The notes: generated by a model not told the origin, from the letters alone. A DNA stretch of 10,581 nt from Prado023 sp049688395 (GCA_049688395.1 JBAVKQ010000339.1:1-10581), one strand, 5' to 3'; positions 1 to 6,646 are shown, counted from the first letter of the stretch. Made by a program: numbers and translations.

Positions 1-54
1 GGACAGCACCTCGGCGACGATGCTGCGCAGTTCCGCTGGGGTCGGTGCACTCAT
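1..54 (-). CDS. eutC: Ethanolamine ammonia-lyase small subunit, N-terminal 18 codons only
   Basis: Partial gene that leaves the window at base 1. The ATG at 54-52 lies 5 bases after the eutB stop codon, the usual eutBC arrangement. The visible 18 residues begin MSAPTPAELRSIVAEVL, an amphipathic helix with hydrophobic residues at 3-4 spacing. Enterobacterial EutC also begins with a short helix (QIEEIVRSVM) that targets the enzyme into the Eut microcompartment, and the resemblance is clear. EutC pairs with EutB in the adenosylcobalamin-dependent lyase and contributes to cobalamin binding. The assignment rests on position after eutB and on this N-terminus, since the catalytic body of the protein is outside the window. 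No strong ribosome binding site is seen, so translation is probably coupled to eutB. Confidence 0.85.
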   Translation of the reverse strand, partial: MSAPTPAELRSIVAEVLS

Positions 55-59
55 GGCAC

Positions 60-1427
60 TCACCGGCCCAGGAAGAAGGACGCGTCGCCGGCCTTCTCGG
101 TCAGTCGGCCATCGCGCAGCAGGCCGAGATCCTCCATCCACGCCTCGAACTCGGGCAGGGGCCGCAGGTTGAGCAACTGCCGCAGGCTCGGTGCGTCGTG
201 GAAGCTGGAGCTCTGATAGCTGAGCATCGAGTCGTCGCCCATCGGGATCCCCATGATGTAGTTGACCCCCGCAGCACCCAGGAGCACCGCCAGGTTCTCC
301 AACTCGTTCTGCGTGGAGCGGGCGTGATTGGTGTAGCAGACGTCGGCACCCATGGAGATCCCGGTGAGCTTGCCCATGAAGTGGTCCTCGAGCCCGGCCC
401 GCGTGATCTGGGTCGAGTCATAGAGGTATTCGGGCCCGATGAAGCCCACCACGGTGTTGAGCTGGAACGGGTCGTACCGCTTGGCCAGGCCGTAGCAACG
501 CGCCTCCATGACCACCTGGTCGGCGCCGTGGTGGGCATCCGCGGACAGCTCGGACCCCTGGCCGGTCTCGAAGTACATGTAGTTGGGGCCGGTGACCACC
601 GAGTACCGCTTGGCCAGGTCGTGCGCCTCGTCGAGCAGTGCCACATCGATCCCGAACGACTCGTTGCCCTTCTGCGAGCCGGCCAGGCTCTGGAACACCA
701 GGCCGACCGGGGCACCGGCGCGCATCGCCTCCATCTGGGTCGAGACGTGGGCCAGCAGGCAGTTCTGCGTCGGGATCTCCCACCGCGTGATCACCTCGTG
801 GGTCATCTCGAGCAGGCGCGCGACGCTGCCCAGGGAGTCATCGGAGGGGTTGATCCCGATCACACTGTCGCCGGACCCGTAGCTGAGCCCGTCGTAGATG
901 GCTGCCCGGATCCCCTCGACCGAGTCGGTCTGGTTGTTCGGTTGGAGCCGTGAGCCCAGCGTGCCACGCAGGCCGATCGTGTTGTTGGCGTGCTTGACGA
1001 CCTTGATCTTGCTCGCGGCCAGCATGAGGTCCAGGTTCGACATGAGCTTCGTGACAGCCGCGACCATCTCGGCGGTCAGCCCATTGCTCGCCCGCTTGAT
1101 CATGTCCTGGCTGGTGGCGTCGGCCAGCAGCCACTCGCGGAAGTCCCCCACGGTCAGGTGCTTGATCTCGGCGTAGGCCGCCTCGTTGACCGCATCGTCG
1201 ATGATCCGGGTGACCTCGTCGTCCTCGTAGGGGACAGCCGGGTTCGCCCGCAGCGTCTCCAGGGTCACTTCGGCCAGCACGAAGCGCGCGGCCACCCGCT
1301 CCGCGGCGCTCTGCGCGGCGACCCCAGCCAATTGATCGCCGGACTTCTCCTCGTTGGCCTTCGCCAGCAGCTCCTTGATGTCACGGAACTCGTAGCGGTG
1401 CCCGAACAGGGTTGCTGCAAGGCTCAC
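60..1427 (-). CDS. eutB: Ethanolamine ammonia-lyase large subunit
   Basis: Catalytic subunit (455 residues, about the length of the 453-residue enterobacterial protein) of the adenosylcobalamin radical enzyme that splits ethanolamine into acetaldehyde and ammonia. Collinear with Salmonella/E. coli EutB throughout. The known substrate contacts fall at the same numbers: R160 and Q162 in RLQPN, N193 in GINP, E287 in YFETGQGS and D362 in MGADVCYTNHA. Position 257, a Glu in the enterobacterial enzyme, aligns with Ser here, with Glu at 256. The GTG start at 1427 is chosen because GGAGGTGG (1434-1441) sits 6 bases upstream and the protein aligns from residue 1. It follows eutA by 27 bases and precedes eutC by 5. 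The family assignment is essentially certain. Confidence 0.98.
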   Translation of the reverse strand: MSLAATLFGHRYEFRDIKELLAKANEEKSGDQLAGVAAQSAAERVAARFVLAEVTLETLRANPAVPYEDDEVTRIIDDAVNEAAYAEIKHLTVGDFREWLLADATSQDMIKRASNGLTAEMVAAVTKLMSNLDLMLAASKIKVVKHANNTIGLRGTLGSRLQPNNQTDSVEGIRAAIYDGLSYGSGDSVIGINPSDDSLGSVARLLEMTHEVITRWEIPTQNCLLAHVSTQMEAMRAGAPVGLVFQSLAGSQKGNESFGIDVALLDEAHDLAKRYSVVTGPNYMYFETGQGSELSADAHHGADQVVMEARCYGLAKRYDPFQLNTVVGFIGPEYLYDSTQITRAGLEDHFMGKLTGISMGADVCYTNHARSTQNELENLAVLLGAAGVNYIMGIPMGDDSMLSYQSSSFHDAPSLRQLLNLRPLPEFEAWMEDLGLLRDGRLTEKAGDASFFLGR

Positions 1428-1454
1428 GGGCGCCCACCTCCGCTGTGCATCGTC

Positions 1455-2891
1455 TCAGTCATAGAACACCAGCGTCTTGATGGACAGCGGAACGGCGCGG
1501 CCGTCCAGCACCGGCAGGCCGATGTCGATGAAGTCACCCTCGCCCAGGCCCACCTGGTCGATCGCGATCAGGGGCAGTCCCGGGCGCACCGACTGCAACG
1601 TCTGCCCGAGCACCTGGGCGTAATCCTGCTGGAGGACCAGCACCAGGGGCCGCTCCCGGTGGCCGGCATCGTGGAACTCCACGATCTCGGCGGCCACCGA
1701 CTGCAGCGCGGGGTACCCCAGTTCCCCGGGCAGGTCCACGACGATGGCGGCCTGGACGTCGTCGTCGAGGTCCCAGCGGGCGCGCGCCGCACCCACGGCG
1801 GCCGCGAACGAGGGACCGCCCCCGCGACCGGGCATCGCCGGTCGCAGCACTGGCACGTTTCGCAGCGGCAGCAGGCCGCGGTCGACCCAGATGGTCGAGC
1901 CGCTGAGGGTCACCGTCTGGCTTGCGGCCCCCAGCACGGTTGCCTGCAGCGTCTCCGGGGGCTTGCGCAGGGTCATGCGGGCCAGGCGCTCGTTGTGATG
2001 CAGGCTGTCGGCCAGCAGTGGCCCGACGTCGCCGAACCGCGCGATCTCGGCGATCGTCGTGGCCGGGGTGCGCTCGTAGTAGCAGGCGCCGATCCCGCCC
2101 GTGAGGAACACCGAACTGGACGCCTGCGTCCCGTCCAGGGGTGGGGTGAGCTGCACACCGCGACCCACGCGCACCTCCTGCCCGGTGGCGAGGTCCACGA
2201 TGAGCTCGGCCATGACGTCGCAGACCTCGCGCAGGGCGGCGATCGTGGCGACGCTGCCCTCCTGGACCTGCAGACCGAGATCCTCGATGATGGATCGCCC
2301 AGGAGGCGCGACCCGCAGGACGCGTCCGGTCTGGTCGATCTCCACCTGGCGACCACCCACCGCGATCCCCGACGAGCACAGATGTCGGCCCACCTTGAAC
2401 ACTGCGGCGTTGGACGTGCCTCCGCCGATGTCGACGGTCGTGACCTGTTCGTAGTGCTGGGCCGACCATCGCGCGGCACCAGAACCACGACCAGCGATCT
2501 GCGCCTCCGCGTTCGGACCGGCGATCGTGACCACGAAGTCGCCGGCACCCGCGGACAGCGCCTGCAGGATTGCGTCGGCATTCCTGGTCCGGGCCGTCTC
2601 GCCGGTGATGATCACCGCGCCGGTGCCGATCGATCCCGGGGAGACCCCCGCGATCTCGTACTCCCGGCGCACCAGCTCGGCCAGCGCCGCAGCGTCGACC
2701 TCGTCAGGAGCAGACAACGGGGTCACGTGCACCTCGCTGCGATGGACGACCGACTTCTCGTCCACCTGGATCCGCGGCACCTGGCCGGGACGCGCCACGT
2801 CGTGCAGCACGAGCCGGGAGAAGACCACCTGGGTGGTCGTCGTCCCGACGTCGATCCCCACGCTGAGGACCTCGCGCTGGTGCAGGGGCAT
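1455..2891 (-). CDS. eutA: Ethanolamine ammonia-lyase reactivating factor EutA
   Basis: 478-residue ATPase that rescues EutBC after its adenosylcobalamin is damaged, by ATP-driven exchange of inactive cobalamin for fresh cofactor. It has the actin/Hsp70-type nucleotide fold: phosphate-1 loop GIDVGTTTT (12-20), phosphate-2 loop VDIGGGTSN (153-161) and adenosine loop LTGGIG (263-268). It also has the EutA-typical stretches AVIITGETARTRNA (92-105), LSGSTIWV and PLRNVPV. The frame is open to 3008, but the extra 39 codons overlap eutN and bear no similarity to EutA. The ATG at 2891 gives MPLHQREVLSVGIDVGTTT, matching the family N-terminus. It lies 7 bases after the eutN stop and 27 before eutB. 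It should act only on the lyase of this operon. Confidence 0.96.
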   Translation of the reverse strand: MPLHQREVLSVGIDVGTTTTQVVFSRLVLHDVARPGQVPRIQVDEKSVVHRSEVHVTPLSAPDEVDAAALAELVRREYEIAGVSPGSIGTGAVIITGETARTRNADAILQALSAGAGDFVVTIAGPNAEAQIAGRGSGAARWSAQHYEQVTTVDIGGGTSNAAVFKVGRHLCSSGIAVGGRQVEIDQTGRVLRVAPPGRSIIEDLGLQVQEGSVATIAALREVCDVMAELIVDLATGQEVRVGRGVQLTPPLDGTQASSSVFLTGGIGACYYERTPATTIAEIARFGDVGPLLADSLHHNERLARMTLRKPPETLQATVLGAASQTVTLSGSTIWVDRGLLPLRNVPVLRPAMPGRGGGPSFAAAVGAARARWDLDDDVQAAIVVDLPGELGYPALQSVAAEIVEFHDAGHRERPLVLVLQQDYAQVLGQTLQSVRPGLPLIAIDQVGLGEGDFIDIGLPVLDGRAVPLSIKTLVFYD

Positions 2892-2898
2892 GAGCCGG

Positions 2899-3189
2899 TC
2901 AGCTCTTGCGGAACGTGACGACGCCGTCGATCTCCAGGGAGTCCAGGATGCCCATGATGATCGCGTCCACGGGCTGCCCCGAGGTCGTGCCGCTGTGCCG
3001 TGCGGCACTGCCCTGCGAGACCAGGACCAATTCGTCAGGCCCCGCGCCGACGGTGTCCACCGCCACGAACACCGGACCGGTCACCTCGTTGCGTTCGTCG
3101 GTCTCGCGCACCAGCAGCAGCTTGTGGCCGACGAGGCTGGCCTCCTTGATGGTCGACACCGCAGTGCCCACGACCCTGGCGATGCGCAT
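2899..3189 (-). CDS. eutN: Microcompartment vertex protein, EutN/CcmL family
   Basis: 96-residue protein of the EutN/CcmL/PduN family, which forms the pentamers that cap the vertices of bacterial microcompartment shells. Visible hallmarks are the N-terminal strand MRIARVVGTAVSTIK, the segment KLLLVRETD, the FVAVDTVGAGPDELVLVSQGSAAR core typical of the family, and a C-terminal AIIMGILDSLEIDG. Its length is normal. Its ATG lies one base after the permease stop (TGACATG), so translation is probably coupled. It sits between the transporter and eutA with no hexameric shell gene (EutM, EutK, EutL or EutS type) beside it in this window. Either the rest of the shell is encoded to the left of base 1 or elsewhere, or this is an orphan. 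The family call is firm; the role in this cell is inferred. Confidence 0.95.
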   Translation of the reverse strand: MRIARVVGTAVSTIKEASLVGHKLLLVRETDERNEVTGPVFVAVDTVGAGPDELVLVSQGSAARHSGTTSGQPVDAIIMGILDSLEIDGVVTFRKS

Positions 3190-3190
3190 G

Positions 3191-4651
3191 TCAGTGCAGC
3201 TCGGACTCGGCCGACTCGATGAGCGCGAACTCCTCCTCGGGAGCCGTGCCCACGATGTGATGCCGGCTGTAGAGGCCGAAGTAGGCGATCGCCAGGGCGA
3301 ACACCACTGCGGTGATCGTGAGCACCCGGGTGTCGACCAGGAAGCCTGCGATCAGTGCCACGACTGCCAGCGCGCAGGCGATCCCCGTGGTGACCACGCC
3401 ACCGGGAGTCCGGTACGGGCGCTCGAGATCGGGTTCGCGCACCCGGAGGATGATGTGCGACAGCGTCATCAGGATGTAGGAGATCGTGGCCCCGAACACG
3501 GCGACCAGGATCAGCAGGTCGCCCTGGTTGAGCACTGCCATGACGAAACCGATGATGCCCGGGATGACCAGCGCCATCGTCGGGGTCTTGCGCGAACCGG
3601 TGATCGAGAGGAACTTGGGCAGGTAGCCGGCCCGGGACAGCGCGAACGTCTGCCGCGAGTAGGCGTAGATGATCGAGAAGAAGCTGGCGATCAGCCCCAG
3701 CAGCCCGACGAGGTTCACGAAGCCGCTGACGAGGGTCTGGCCGTCGTAGGCCGCCGGCGACTCGAGGGCCTCCACGAGCGGGTTGCCCGACTCCTTGAGG
3801 AAGTTTGCCCCGGCAGCACCCGGGGCGGTGATCAGGATCATTCCGGCGAACAGGATCAGGGCCAGCATGGCGCCGATGATGCCCTTGGGCATGTCCTTGG
3901 CGGGGTTCTTGGACTCCTCGGCGGCCAGCGGCACACCCTCCACCGCCAGGAAGAACCAGATCGCGTAGGGAAGGGCCGCCCAGATCCCGATCAGGCCGAA
4001 GGGCAGGAAGGTACTGGCCCCGACCGCGGTGGTGTCGACCGGGATGTCGGTCAGGTTGGCGGGATCGAACTTCGGGATCGCCGCGACCACGAAGACGATG
4101 AGGGCGAACACCGCCACCGCGGTGATGCCGAACATCAGCTTCAGCGCCTCGCCCACGCCCCAGAGGTGCAGGCCGATGAACACCACGTAGAAGAACAGGT
4201 ACACGACCCATCCGTCGATGCCGATCAGCGACTCGACGTAGGCACCGATGAAGTTGGCGATGGCCGCCGGTGCGATCGCGTACTCGATCAGGATCGCCGT
4301 ACCGGTCAGGAAGCCACCCCACGGTCCCATCGCGCGGCGGGCGAACGCGTAGCCGCCACCGGTCGTGGAGATGGTCGAGGACAGCTCGGCCAGGCCGAAG
4401 ACCATGAACAGGTACATCGTGGCCATCAGGATGACGGCGATGAGCAGCCCACCCCAGCCGCCCTCGCCGAGGCCGAAGTTCCAGCCGGCGAAGTCACCGG
4501 AGATCACGTAGGCGACGCCCAGGCCCGCGAGCAGCACCCACCCGGCCACACCGCCCTGGAGCTGACGCTTCTGGAAGTACTCGTCGCCCTCCCGCTGGAC
4601 TTCGACACCGCCGGCCAGGTGCTTCGAGGGCTTCTTGGGAGACTCAGCCAT
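3191..4651 (-). CDS. eat: Ethanolamine permease, APC superfamily
   Basis: 486-residue inner-membrane transporter that brings ethanolamine into the cell to feed EutBC. It is an amino acid/polyamine/organocation permease of the ethanolamine permease type. A hydrophilic N-terminus of about 30 residues (KHLAGGVEVQREGDEYFQKRQL) precedes about twelve hydrophobic segments. The APC signature STTGGGYAFARRAMGPWGGF lies near residues 94-113, followed by YAIAPAAIANFIGAY, and the ethanolamine-permease stretch AVEGVPLAAEESKNPAKDMPKG is near residues 238-259. The tail is acidic and cytoplasmic. The start ATG at 4651 has an excellent Shine-Dalgarno, AAGGAGG at 4657-4663, 5 bases upstream. It is the first gene of the eut operon, and its stop is one base before eutN. 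Substrate assignment is supported by context; transport of a related amine cannot be excluded from sequence alone. Confidence 0.93.
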   Translation of the reverse strand: MAESPKKPSKHLAGGVEVQREGDEYFQKRQLQGGVAGWVLLAGLGVAYVISGDFAGWNFGLGEGGWGGLLIAVILMATMYLFMVFGLAELSSTISTTGGGYAFARRAMGPWGGFLTGTAILIEYAIAPAAIANFIGAYVESLIGIDGWVVYLFFYVVFIGLHLWGVGEALKLMFGITAVAVFALIVFVVAAIPKFDPANLTDIPVDTTAVGASTFLPFGLIGIWAALPYAIWFFLAVEGVPLAAEESKNPAKDMPKGIIGAMLALILFAGMILITAPGAAGANFLKESGNPLVEALESPAAYDGQTLVSGFVNLVGLLGLIASFFSIIYAYSRQTFALSRAGYLPKFLSITGSRKTPTMALVIPGIIGFVMAVLNQGDLLILVAVFGATISYILMTLSHIILRVREPDLERPYRTPGGVVTTGIACALAVVALIAGFLVDTRVLTITAVVFALAIAYFGLYSRHHIVGTAPEEEFALIESAESELH

Positions 4652-4656
4652 TGCGT

Positions 4657-4691
4657 CCTCCTTCGGTCTGGGCGGACCCCTCGGTCAGCCC
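4657..4691 (-). promoter_or_regulatory. eut operon leader: hairpin directly upstream of the permease Shine-Dalgarno
   Basis: On the minus strand the leader holds GGGCTGACC-GAGG-GGTCCGCCC at 4691-4670. This is two 4-bp stems separated by one T-C mismatch and closed by a GAGG loop. The Shine-Dalgarno AAGGAGG (4663-4657) begins 6 bases after it. The hairpin is visible in the sequence. A role in translation or attenuation is inferred only, and it carries no U-tract. I found no B12-box (GCCACTG) or other cobalamin riboswitch core in this leader. Confidence 0.45.
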
Positions 4692-4726
4692 GGTCTCCCG
4701 CGTACGCTGCGAGATTCCAAGCGGTG

Positions 4727-4732
4727 ACGCTA
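4727..4732 (-). promoter_or_regulatory. Possible -10 element for the eut operon
   Basis: TAGCGT on the minus strand fits the actinobacterial -10 pattern TANNNT and would start a transcript about 70 bases before the permease ATG. No convincing -35 (TTGAC-like) lies 16-19 bases upstream. It is the best housekeeping-type candidate in this gap and no more than that. Confidence 0.25.
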
Positions 4733-4796
4733 CTCCAGGGGACCATCCGATCCCGCGCCGGACGACGGAACATTTCACCCCACTTCTCGCCGGAGT

Positions 4797-4814
4797 CGGC
4801 CGAGGTGGCGGCCG
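4797..4814 (-). terminator. Candidate terminator after the thioesterase gene
   Basis: CGGCCG, a 6-base loop, then CGGCCG gives an all-GC 6-bp stem whose near edge is 27 bases past the thioesterase stop codon on the minus strand. No T-run follows, which is common in high-GC actinobacteria but makes the call uncertain. It lies where a boundary between the pilT group and the eut operon is expected. Confidence 0.4.
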
Positions 4815-4841
4815 CTTTCGGTACGTAGTCCCAGATACCGG

Positions 4842-5270
4842 TCAGAGCCGCGCGAGGAAGCTGGCGCGGTCGACCACCGCGCGCACGACGTGGCCGGTGG
4901 CGATCACGACCGGCTCGCCGGCCACCGACGGCGCTGCCCCCGAGGGCTGCCCATCCGCGGGACCTGAGGGCCCCGGCCCCGGCTCGGGGAGTTGGCGTGC
5001 GACCACCTCGAAGGCCAGGCCACGATCCTGCTCGGCCACGCTGCGCACCTCCACGGCGATCAGTGCCCCCACCGCCGAGGCCCGCCGGTGGCGCATGGAC
5101 ACCTCGACGCCGACCGTCGTGCTGCTGGCGTCGACGAGCTCGGTCGCGGCCACCACCGTGGCCGCCTCCAGCCACGCCAGCAGCCGGGGGGTGGCCAGCA
5201 CCGGCAGGTCCCCGCTGCCCAGGGCGATCGCGGTGTCGGCATCGGTCACGGTGAAGCGCAGCTCGGTCAC
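4842..5270 (-). CDS. Hotdog-fold thioesterase, FlK-like
   Basis: 142-residue protein resembling the small single-domain thioesterases of the fluoroacetyl-CoA thioesterase (FlK) type. The putative catalytic residues are T27 in LATPRLL, E35 in AWLEAA and H61 in VSMRHRRASAVG. Their spacing (8 and 26) equals that of T42, E50 and H76 in FlK. The core helix (24-43) and following strands fit the fold. Residues of about 94-119, rich in Pro, Gly, Ala and Ser (LPEPGPGPSGP onward), appear inserted between two core strands. The FlK-like substrate, a short acyl-CoA, is a family expectation; fluoroacetate specificity is not implied. The GTG start at 5270 has no clear Shine-Dalgarno. The gene lies 38 bases after pilT and may be read with it. 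There is no obvious functional link to pili. Confidence 0.8.
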   Translation of the reverse strand: MTELRFTVTDADTAIALGSGDLPVLATPRLLAWLEAATVVAATELVDASSTTVGVEVSMRHRRASAVGALIAVEVRSVAEQDRGLAFEVVARQLPEPGPGPSGPADGQPSGAAPSVAGEPVVIATGHVVRAVVDRASFLARL

Positions 5271-5308
5271 GCCGCCAGCGTAGGTCCCCGGACGGTGCCC
5301 GTGCGGGG

Positions 5309-6415
5309 TCAGGACACCAGGCCCAGCCGACGCAGCTCGACCATCAGGTCATGCGGGTTGCTGGAGGCCGCCAGTGCGGCATCGAGGCTGACCGTGCCGT
5401 CGCGGTACAGGCCGGTCAGGTGCTGGTCGAAGGTCTGCATCCCGTAGTACCCGCCCTCGGCCACCAGGGCGCCCAGCATCGAGGTCTTGGCCGGGTCGGC
5501 GATCGAGTCGGCCACCCGGCCGGTGTTGACGCACACCTCCATGACGACCGCCCGGCCGCGGCCGTCGGCACGCAGGACGAGGCGCTGGCAGAGGATCCCG
5601 CGCAGCGCGCCGGCCAGCGAGAAGCGCACCTGCTGCTGCTCGTGCGGCGGGAAGAAGTCGATGATCCGGGCGACCGTCTCCTGGGCGTCCACGGTGTGCA
5701 GCGTGGACATCACCAGGTGCCCGGTCTCGGCCGCGGTGATGGCGGCCTTGACGGTCTCGAGGTCGCGCATCTCGCCGACCATGATCACGTCGGGGTCCTG
5801 GCGCATCGCCCCGCGCATGGCGGTGGCGAAGTCGTCGGTGTCCACGTGCACCTCGCGCTGGCTGATCATGCCCAGCTTGTCGAAGTGCACGATCTCGATC
5901 GGGTCCTCGATCGTGACGATGTTGACCTCGCGGTTGCGGTTGACGTGGTCGATCATCCCCGCCAGAGTCGTGGACTTGCCCGACCCGGTCGGGCCCGTCA
6001 CCAGGACCAGGCCACGGGGCTCGGTGGCCAGCGCGGAGACCACCGCGGGCAGGCCGAGCTTCTCCAGCGGTTCGGCACCGATCGCCACCCGGCGGAACAC
6101 CATGCCCGCCGAGCCGCGCTGGCGGAACGCATTGACCCGGAACCGTCCCAGGCCCTCGATGGCGTAGGCGAAGTCGGCCTCGCAGGTGCGTTCGAAGAAC
6201 TCGACGAGGTCCGAGCGAAGGACCTGGCGCACCATGTGCTCGGTGTCGTGCGCGCTGAGCTCGGGGGCCTGCAACTTGCGCAGTCGGCCGTCGATGCGCA
6301 CCCGCGGCGGGGAGCCCACCTTGATGTGCAGGTCCGATCCCCCGGACTCGACCAGCGCGCGCAGGTACGGTTCGACCGACCGCGCAGCTGGGGAGCTGCT
6401 GGATCGTTCCGGCAT
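5309..6415 (-). CDS. pilT: Type IV pilus retraction ATPase, PilT family
   Basis: 368-residue cytoplasmic hexameric ATPase that depolymerises type IV pili. The N-terminal domain opens with GGSDLHIKVGSPPRVRIDG (25-43), typical of PilT. The C-terminal RecA-like domain has Walker A GPTGSGKST (141-149), an Asp box IVTIEDPIE (166-174), Walker B DPDVIMVGEMRD (207-218, catalytic E215) and a His box AETGHLVMSTLHT (229-241). GMQTFDQHL (325-333) matches the family. The usual AIRNLIRE motif just before it is not recognisable; VADSIADPAKTSMLGALVAEG stands there. The frame is open to 6865, but everything above about 6436 is unrelated and crosses bL37. The ATG at 6415 is chosen for similarity. In-frame GTG codons at 6427 and 6436 are alternatives, and the one at 6436 has GAGGTGAG 10 bases upstream. 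No other pilus gene is in the window. Confidence 0.93.
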   Translation of the reverse strand: MPERSSSSPAARSVEPYLRALVESGGSDLHIKVGSPPRVRIDGRLRKLQAPELSAHDTEHMVRQVLRSDLVEFFERTCEADFAYAIEGLGRFRVNAFRQRGSAGMVFRRVAIGAEPLEKLGLPAVVSALATEPRGLVLVTGPTGSGKSTTLAGMIDHVNRNREVNIVTIEDPIEIVHFDKLGMISQREVHVDTDDFATAMRGAMRQDPDVIMVGEMRDLETVKAAITAAETGHLVMSTLHTVDAQETVARIIDFFPPHEQQQVRFSLAGALRGILCQRLVLRADGRGRAVVMEVCVNTGRVADSIADPAKTSMLGALVAEGGYYGMQTFDQHLTGLYRDGTVSLDAALAASSNPHDLMVELRRLGLVS

Positions 6416-6458
6416 CCCGAACGACACCGAACCCACGGATGTAAGGCTCACCTCGGTC

Positions 6459-6486
6459 TCTTCGACGCACCCGGCGCGGGTCTTGA
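6459..6486 (-). promoter_or_regulatory. Sigma-28 (FliA/WhiG)-type promoter of pilT
   Basis: The minus strand carries TCAAG (6486-6482), 15 bases, then GTCGAAGA (6466-6459). Sigma-28-family promoters have a TCAAG/TAAAG-like -35 and a GCCGATAA/GCCGAA-like -10 about 15 bases apart, so the fit is good with a mismatch in the second base of the -10. A transcript would begin near 6452, right at the GGTGAG before the GTG at 6436 and about 37 bases before the ATG at 6415. It lies between the bL37 terminator and pilT. Control of motility and pilus genes by FliA is known in motile actinomycetes; here it is inferred. Confidence 0.6.
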
Positions 6487-6530
6487 CCCCTGCCCCGAAC
6501 GGAGCAACGGGATCGACCCCGGACATGCCA

Positions 6531-6556
6531 CGAGGAGGGACCGAGGTCCCTCCTCG
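6531..6556 (-). terminator. Perfect 12-bp hairpin, likely terminator of the bL37 gene
   Basis: CGAGGAGGGACC-GA-GGTCCCTCCTCG is a perfect inverted repeat (12-bp arms, 2-base centre; 11 bp with a 4-base loop when folded). It lies about 100 bases past the bL37 stop and about 45 bases before the sigma-28-type promoter. There is no T-tract on either side, so this is a strong stem of the non-canonical GC-rich actinobacterial kind. It works equally on both strands, but only minus-strand genes flank it. Confidence 0.6.
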
Positions 6557-6621
6557 ATGCGGATCGACGCCCAGGGGGCTGGCTGGTGCCGTGCTGCTCT
6601 GGACAGTAGTGCTGCGGCGCT

Positions 6622-6646
6622 TGCGGTGCTTGGATGCTGCGGTGCT
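6622..6646. repeat. Short direct repeat, two copies of TGCGGTGCT
   Basis: TGCGGTGCT occurs at 6622-6630 and 6638-6646, 16 bases apart, inside a GCTGC-rich stretch just downstream of the bL37 stop codon. It is visible directly. No function is evident; it may be simple-sequence drift in a non-coding tail. Confidence 0.4.

Noticed and set aside
2892..3008. Longer EutA starting at 3008
   Set aside because: It would overlap eutN by more than 100 bases and adds residues without similarity; ATG 2891 matches the family start.
990..4828. Two very long plus-strand open frames (about 640 codons each) opposite eutA, eutB, eutN and the permease
   Set aside because: They are antisense shadows created by high GC third positions. 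The products are His/Arg/Gln/Asp-rich with no fold or family likeness, and each crosses several genuine genes.
4652..4841. Cobalamin or guanidine-I riboswitch before the eut operon
   Set aside because: No B12-box, no conserved cobalamin core and no ykkC core could be found. A CGGGAGACC string recalls the end of the guanidine-I motif but its other conserved parts are absent.
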